Below, piece by piece: positions 60,969 through 64,000 of a stretch of DNA of 64,000 bases. The stretch lies in the NCBI RefSeq assembly GCF_040892615.1, contig NZ_JBFRYC010000006.1:1-64000 (forward strand). The letters run 5' to 3'. The first letter of the stretch is position 1. Every line of letters starts with the position of its first letter. Position numbers and translations under genes: made by a program. Origin of the DNA: Thioclava arctica (lineage in GTDB: Bacteria > Pseudomonadota > Alphaproteobacteria > Rhodobacterales > Rhodobacteraceae). The notes below the pieces were generated by a model. It was not told the DNA's origin, searched no databases, and saw only the letters and a list, made by a program, of their open reading frames with translations.

Positions 60969-62125
60969 TGGCCGCTATCGCTGGACAGAAATCGCGCCTG
61001 ACTTGGGCGGTGAATATCTCGGTTGTGATCATGGTCGTGGCGTGGCTGATCCCGACGGTGGGGTTGTTGGTCTCGTCGTTTCGCACCACCGATCAAATTA
61101 GCCAATCGGGTTGGTGGGACGCGGCGTTCCCGGTGGAAAAGGCGTTTCGTGACCGTATTCCGGGCGATGGCGAAACGCAGGCGGATGGCAAATATGTGCT
61201 GACGGGTGATCTGCTGACCAATGGGCAAAACGCAGCCGATCTGAAATCGGGCACGGTGATCAAGGCTTTTGGCATCTCGGGCATCAAGCCCAGCAAATAC
61301 AAGGCCGGAGAGACCGCCGATCTGGGCGATGGCGGCACGTTGGTTGTGAACAAAGACGGCAGCTACACCGCCACCAGCACGACCAGTTTTCAGGGCAGCG
61401 GCCCAAGGGTCTATTTCGTGGCCGATATGCCGCCCGCCTTCACGCTTTCGAATTACAAAGAGGTCCTGTTTTCCGACGGTATGGGGCAGGCGTTCATGAA
61501 CACGCTGACGGTCACGATTCCGGCCACGATCATCCCAATCCTGGTGGCGGCGTTTGCGGCTTATGCCTTGGCCTGGATGGAGTTTCCCGGGCGTGGCTTG
61601 CTGATTGCGGCCGTGGTCGGGTTGCTGGTCGTGCCGCTGCAACTGGCGCTGGTGCCGCTGCTGCGTCTGCATCAGGATATCGGGATTGGCCAAAGCTTCC
61701 TTGGGATATGGCTGGCCCATACCGGGTTTGGTCTGCCACTCGCGATCTATTTGTTGCGCAACTACATGGTCGGCCTGCCGCGCGATATTATCGAGAGCGC
61801 CAAGGTTGATGGCGCGACCGATTTCCAGATATTCATGAAGATTGTGCTGCCTTTGTCATTCCCGGCGCTCGCTTCTTTTGCAATCTTCCAGTTTCTCTGG
61901 GTTTGGAACGACCTTTTGGTGGCCAAGGTGTTTTTGCCGGCCAATGACGGGTCCAAAGTGATGACCGTGAAGATCGCCGATGATCTGCTGGGGTCGCGCG
62001 GAGGGGATTGGGGCATTCTGGCCGCAGCCGCCTTCGTGTCGATCGCCGTGCCGCTCTTGGTGTTCTTCTCGATGCAACGATATCTTGTGCGGGGCCTGTT
62101 GGCAGGCTCGGTGAAAGGCGGCTGA
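60968..62125 (+). CDS. aglG: Alpha-glucoside ABC permease AglG
   Basis: A 385-aa CUT1-type permease. Between the first helix (VNISVVIMVVAWLIPTVGLL) and the remaining helices lies a periplasmic insert of roughly 110 residues with a repeated Gly/Asp-rich pattern (GDGGTLVVNKDGSYTATS), as in AglG proteins. The EAA loop is ESAKVDGATDFQIFMKIVLP. The stop overlaps the aglA start by 1 bp. Confidence 0.9.
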   Translation: MAAIAGQKSRLTWAVNISVVIMVVAWLIPTVGLLVSSFRTTDQISQSGWWDAAFPVEKAFRDRIPGDGETQADGKYVLTGDLLTNGQNAADLKSGTVIKAFGISGIKPSKYKAGETADLGDGGTLVVNKDGSYTATSTTSFQGSGPRVYFVADMPPAFTLSNYKEVLFSDGMGQAFMNTLTVTIPATIIPILVAAFAAYALAWMEFPGRGLLIAAVVGLLVVPLQLALVPLLRLHQDIGIGQSFLGIWLAHTGFGLPLAIYLLRNYMVGLPRDIIESAKVDGATDFQIFMKIVLPLSFPALASFAIFQFLWVWNDLLVAKVFLPANDGSKVMTVKIADDLLGSRGGDWGILAAAAFVSIAVPLLVFFSMQRYLVRGLLAGSVKGG

Positions 62126-63756
62126 TGAATTCCCTATCTAAAAATGACGACTGGTGGCGCGGAGCGGTGATTTACCAGATCTATCCGCGCAGCTTTCAAG
62201 ACAGTAATGGCGACGGTGTGGGCGATCTGCTGGGCATCGTGCGCCGGCTGCCCCATGTGGCCAGCCTCGGGGCGGATGCGATCTGGATTTCGCCCTTCTT
62301 CACCTCGCCGATGAAAGATTTCGGCTATGACGTCAGCGATTATTGCGATGTCGATCCGATGTTTGGCAATCTGGCCGATTTCGATCAGGTGATTGCGATG
62401 GCGCATGCTTTGGGCCTGAAAGTGTTGATCGATCTGGTGCTGAGCCACACGTCTGATCAGCACCCTTGGTTCAAGGAAAGCCGTGTCAGCCGCGACAATC
62501 CGAAATCGGATTGGTATGTCTGGGCCGATCCCAAACCCGATGGCACGCCGCCCAACAACTGGCTGTCGATCTTTGGCGGGTCAGGCTGGCAATGGGATGC
62601 GCGGCGCGAGCAATATTACATGCACAACTTCCTAGTGTCGCAACCCGATCTGAACTTTCACAATCCCGAAGTGCAGCAGGAATTGCTCAATGTGGCGCAG
62701 TTCTGGCTAGAGCGCGGCGTGGATGGGTTTCGTCTTGATACGATCAACTTCTACATGCATGACGATCAGCTGCGCGACAATCCGCCCCTGCCAATCGCAG
62801 AGCGCAACGATCAGACCGCGCCCAAGGTGAATCCCTACAATCACCAGCGCCATATCTATGACAAGAACAACCCCGAGAACCTGCGGTTTCTGCGCAAGCT
62901 GCGCACGCTGATGAACAATTACAACGCCGCCGCGGTGGGCGAGGTGGGTGACAGTCAGCGCGGGCTTGAGATCTTGGGTGAATACACCTCGGGCGATGAC
63001 AAGATGCAGATGTCTTACGCGTTCGAGCTATTGTCTGGGCATGAACCGCTCAAGGCGCAGTTCTTATACGATTTGTTTTCCAAGGTGGAAAAGGTCGCCG
63101 CGGATGGCTGGGTCTGCTGGGCCTATTCCAACCATGACGTGGAACGCCACATCACCCGCTGGGATCTCTCGCCTGCGGCTGCGCGCCTTTATACAACGCT
63201 GATGATGTGCATCAAAGGCTCGATCTGTCTCTATCAGGGCGAGGAGCTGGGGCTGCCCGAGGCAGAGCTGACCTTTGAGGATCTGCAAGACCCGTATGGC
63301 AAGGAGTTCTGGCCCGAGTTCAAGGGCCGCGATGGCTGCCGCACGCCCATGGTCTGGGAACGCGACGGCGCGCATGGCGGGTTTTCACCCGTGCGGCCTT
63401 GGCTGCCTGTGCCCTCGCAGCATTTCAACCTTGCCGCCGATCAGGCGGAACACGATCCGGCCTCGCTGCTGCATCACTATCGCCGCGCCATCGCGTTTCG
63501 GCGCAACCATCAGGTGCTGCGCGACGGAAGCCTTGAAGACATGTATGTCTCGGGCGACCTGCTGGTGTTCACGCGCAAAAACGCGAATGAGACGATCCTG
63601 TGTTATTTCAATCTGTCCGATCAGCCGGTGACTGCCGCCGTGCCGCCGGGCAACTGGGTTACGGTCGGGGGAGAGCTGGGCTCGATCCGTCCGATGAGTG
63701 ATCACACGCTGCATCTGGGTCCGTGGCAGCCAAGCATCCTGCATCTCGATACATGA
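62125..63756 (+). CDS. aglA: Cytoplasmic alpha-glucosidase AglA (GH13)
   Basis: A 543-aa GH13 enzyme. N-terminus WWRGAVIYQIYPRSFQDSNG is classical for oligo-1,6/alpha-glucosidases. Catalytic residues: nucleophile Asp205 in GFRLDTINF, acid/base Glu273 in AAVGEVGD, and transition-state Asp338 in YSNHDVERH. No signal peptide, so it splits imported alpha-glucosides (maltose, sucrose, trehalose-like) inside the cell; the glucose formed can go to Glk. The start at 62125 overlaps aglG; a frame reaching to 62008 has no similarity. Confidence 0.94.
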   Translation: MNSLSKNDDWWRGAVIYQIYPRSFQDSNGDGVGDLLGIVRRLPHVASLGADAIWISPFFTSPMKDFGYDVSDYCDVDPMFGNLADFDQVIAMAHALGLKVLIDLVLSHTSDQHPWFKESRVSRDNPKSDWYVWADPKPDGTPPNNWLSIFGGSGWQWDARREQYYMHNFLVSQPDLNFHNPEVQQELLNVAQFWLERGVDGFRLDTINFYMHDDQLRDNPPLPIAERNDQTAPKVNPYNHQRHIYDKNNPENLRFLRKLRTLMNNYNAAAVGEVGDSQRGLEILGEYTSGDDKMQMSYAFELLSGHEPLKAQFLYDLFSKVEKVAADGWVCWAYSNHDVERHITRWDLSPAAARLYTTLMMCIKGSICLYQGEELGLPEAELTFEDLQDPYGKEFWPEFKGRDGCRTPMVWERDGAHGGFSPVRPWLPVPSQHFNLAADQAEHDPASLLHHYRRAIAFRRNHQVLRDGSLEDMYVSGDLLVFTRKNANETILCYFNLSDQPVTAAVPPGNWVTVGGELGSIRPMSDHTLHLGPWQPSILHLDT

Positions 63757-63775
63757 GGGGCAGAGGGGGAAAAGT

Positions 63776-64000
63776 ATGGCCGATCTGAAACTGGAAAATG
63801 TCTCGAAATCCTATGGCGAGGTGAGCGTCCTCAAGGACATCAATCTCGACATTCAATCGGGCGAGTTGATCGTGTTTGTCGGGCCTTCGGGCTGCGGTAA
63901 ATCCACCCTGTTGCGCATGATCGCGGGGCTGGAAAAGATCACCGGTGGGTCACTGGATATCGACGGGGTGCGCGTGAACGATGTGCCCCCCGCCAATCGC
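63776..64000 (+). CDS. aglK: Alpha-glucoside ABC transporter ATPase (AglK), cut by the window end
   Basis: The first 75 codons of a CUT1-type ATPase (MalK/UgpC group). Start MADLKLENVSKSYGEVSVLK and Walker A FVGPSGCGKSTLLRMIAGLE are visible; the signature and regulatory domain lie outside the window. GGGGGAAAA precedes the ATG. It completes the aglEFGAK order. Confidence 0.9.
   Translation, partial: MADLKLENVSKSYGEVSVLKDINLDIQSGELIVFVGPSGCGKSTLLRMIAGLEKITGGSLDIDGVRVNDVPPANR

Noticed and set aside
1..64000. CRISPR arrays, rRNA genes, prophage structural genes, toxin-antitoxin pairs
   Set aside because: Looked for and not seen; the only tandem repeats are the two 27-bp units at 8500-8553.

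Overview
The window looks like chromosomal DNA of an alphaproteobacterium of the Rhodobacteraceae (Roseobacter/Rhodobacter group). The support is GC-rich coding with little space between genes, a Rhodobacterales-style chemotaxis operon, an AglEFGAK alpha-glucoside system, a LuxI-type synthase next to two-component genes, and IS relics whose protein signatures are typical of this family. No taxonomic marker was searched, so this is inference from gene content.

Layout. (1) 1-7.4 kb is a lower-GC integrated element at the 3' end of tRNA-Ser(CGA) (7390-7479). It carries a tyrosine integrase, a RepA-like AAA ATPase, a ParB-like protein, a serine recombinase and a lipoprotein. A 16-bp copy of the tRNA end at 888-903 marks the probable far att site, and a shorter copy at 2591 suggests layered insertions. 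Sequence left of 888, with a YgjP-like metallopeptidase, may be an older insertion. (2) 7.5-19.8 kb is ordinary core genome: SDR dehydrogenase, outer-membrane protein, TetR, PPK2, hydrolase, MetA, P-loop ATPase, DMT transporter, FadL, GNAT, SLAC1/TehA-like carrier and guaB. (3) 20.1-24.7 kb is a signalling cluster: single-domain receiver, acyl-homoserine-lactone synthase, membrane histidine kinase, and a membrane-anchored receiver fused to a degenerate GGDEF domain. (4) 25.2-31.4 kb is an accessory block with an IS3-type relic at each end. It holds a cystine-type ABC transporter, a dead LysR gene and a divergent SDR/LysR pair. (5) An accessory ftsH and an ArsC/Spx-like gene follow. (6) 34.6-43.9 kb is a LysR regulator divergent from a nine-gene catabolic operon: polar amino acid ABC transporter, class III aminotransferase, CoA-transferase A/B, M20 deacylase and thiolase. 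(7) 44-49.9 kb contains three decayed insertion sequences (IS481, IS110, IS5 types) around an intact flavin-transfer module: FMN-binding protein, ApbE, and an NqrB/RnfD-like membrane protein fused to a flavin reductase. (8) 49.9-54.9 kb is a chemotaxis operon without cheB or a receptor. (9) 55-64 kb is an alpha/beta-glucoside regulon: lacI-GH1-glk divergent from aglE-F-G-A-K, with two matching LacI-type palindromes between them. The last gene runs off the window.

Most notable for follow-up: the 35.8-43.9 kb operon, whose enzyme set matches the steps of the classical aerobic beta-lysine route (transaminate a beta-amino acid, activate with CoA, thiolytic cleavage, deacylate); the AHL synthase/kinase/degenerate-GGDEF cluster; the self-contained flavinylation and trans-membrane electron transfer module; and the layered tRNA-Ser island with its unusual ParB-like protein.
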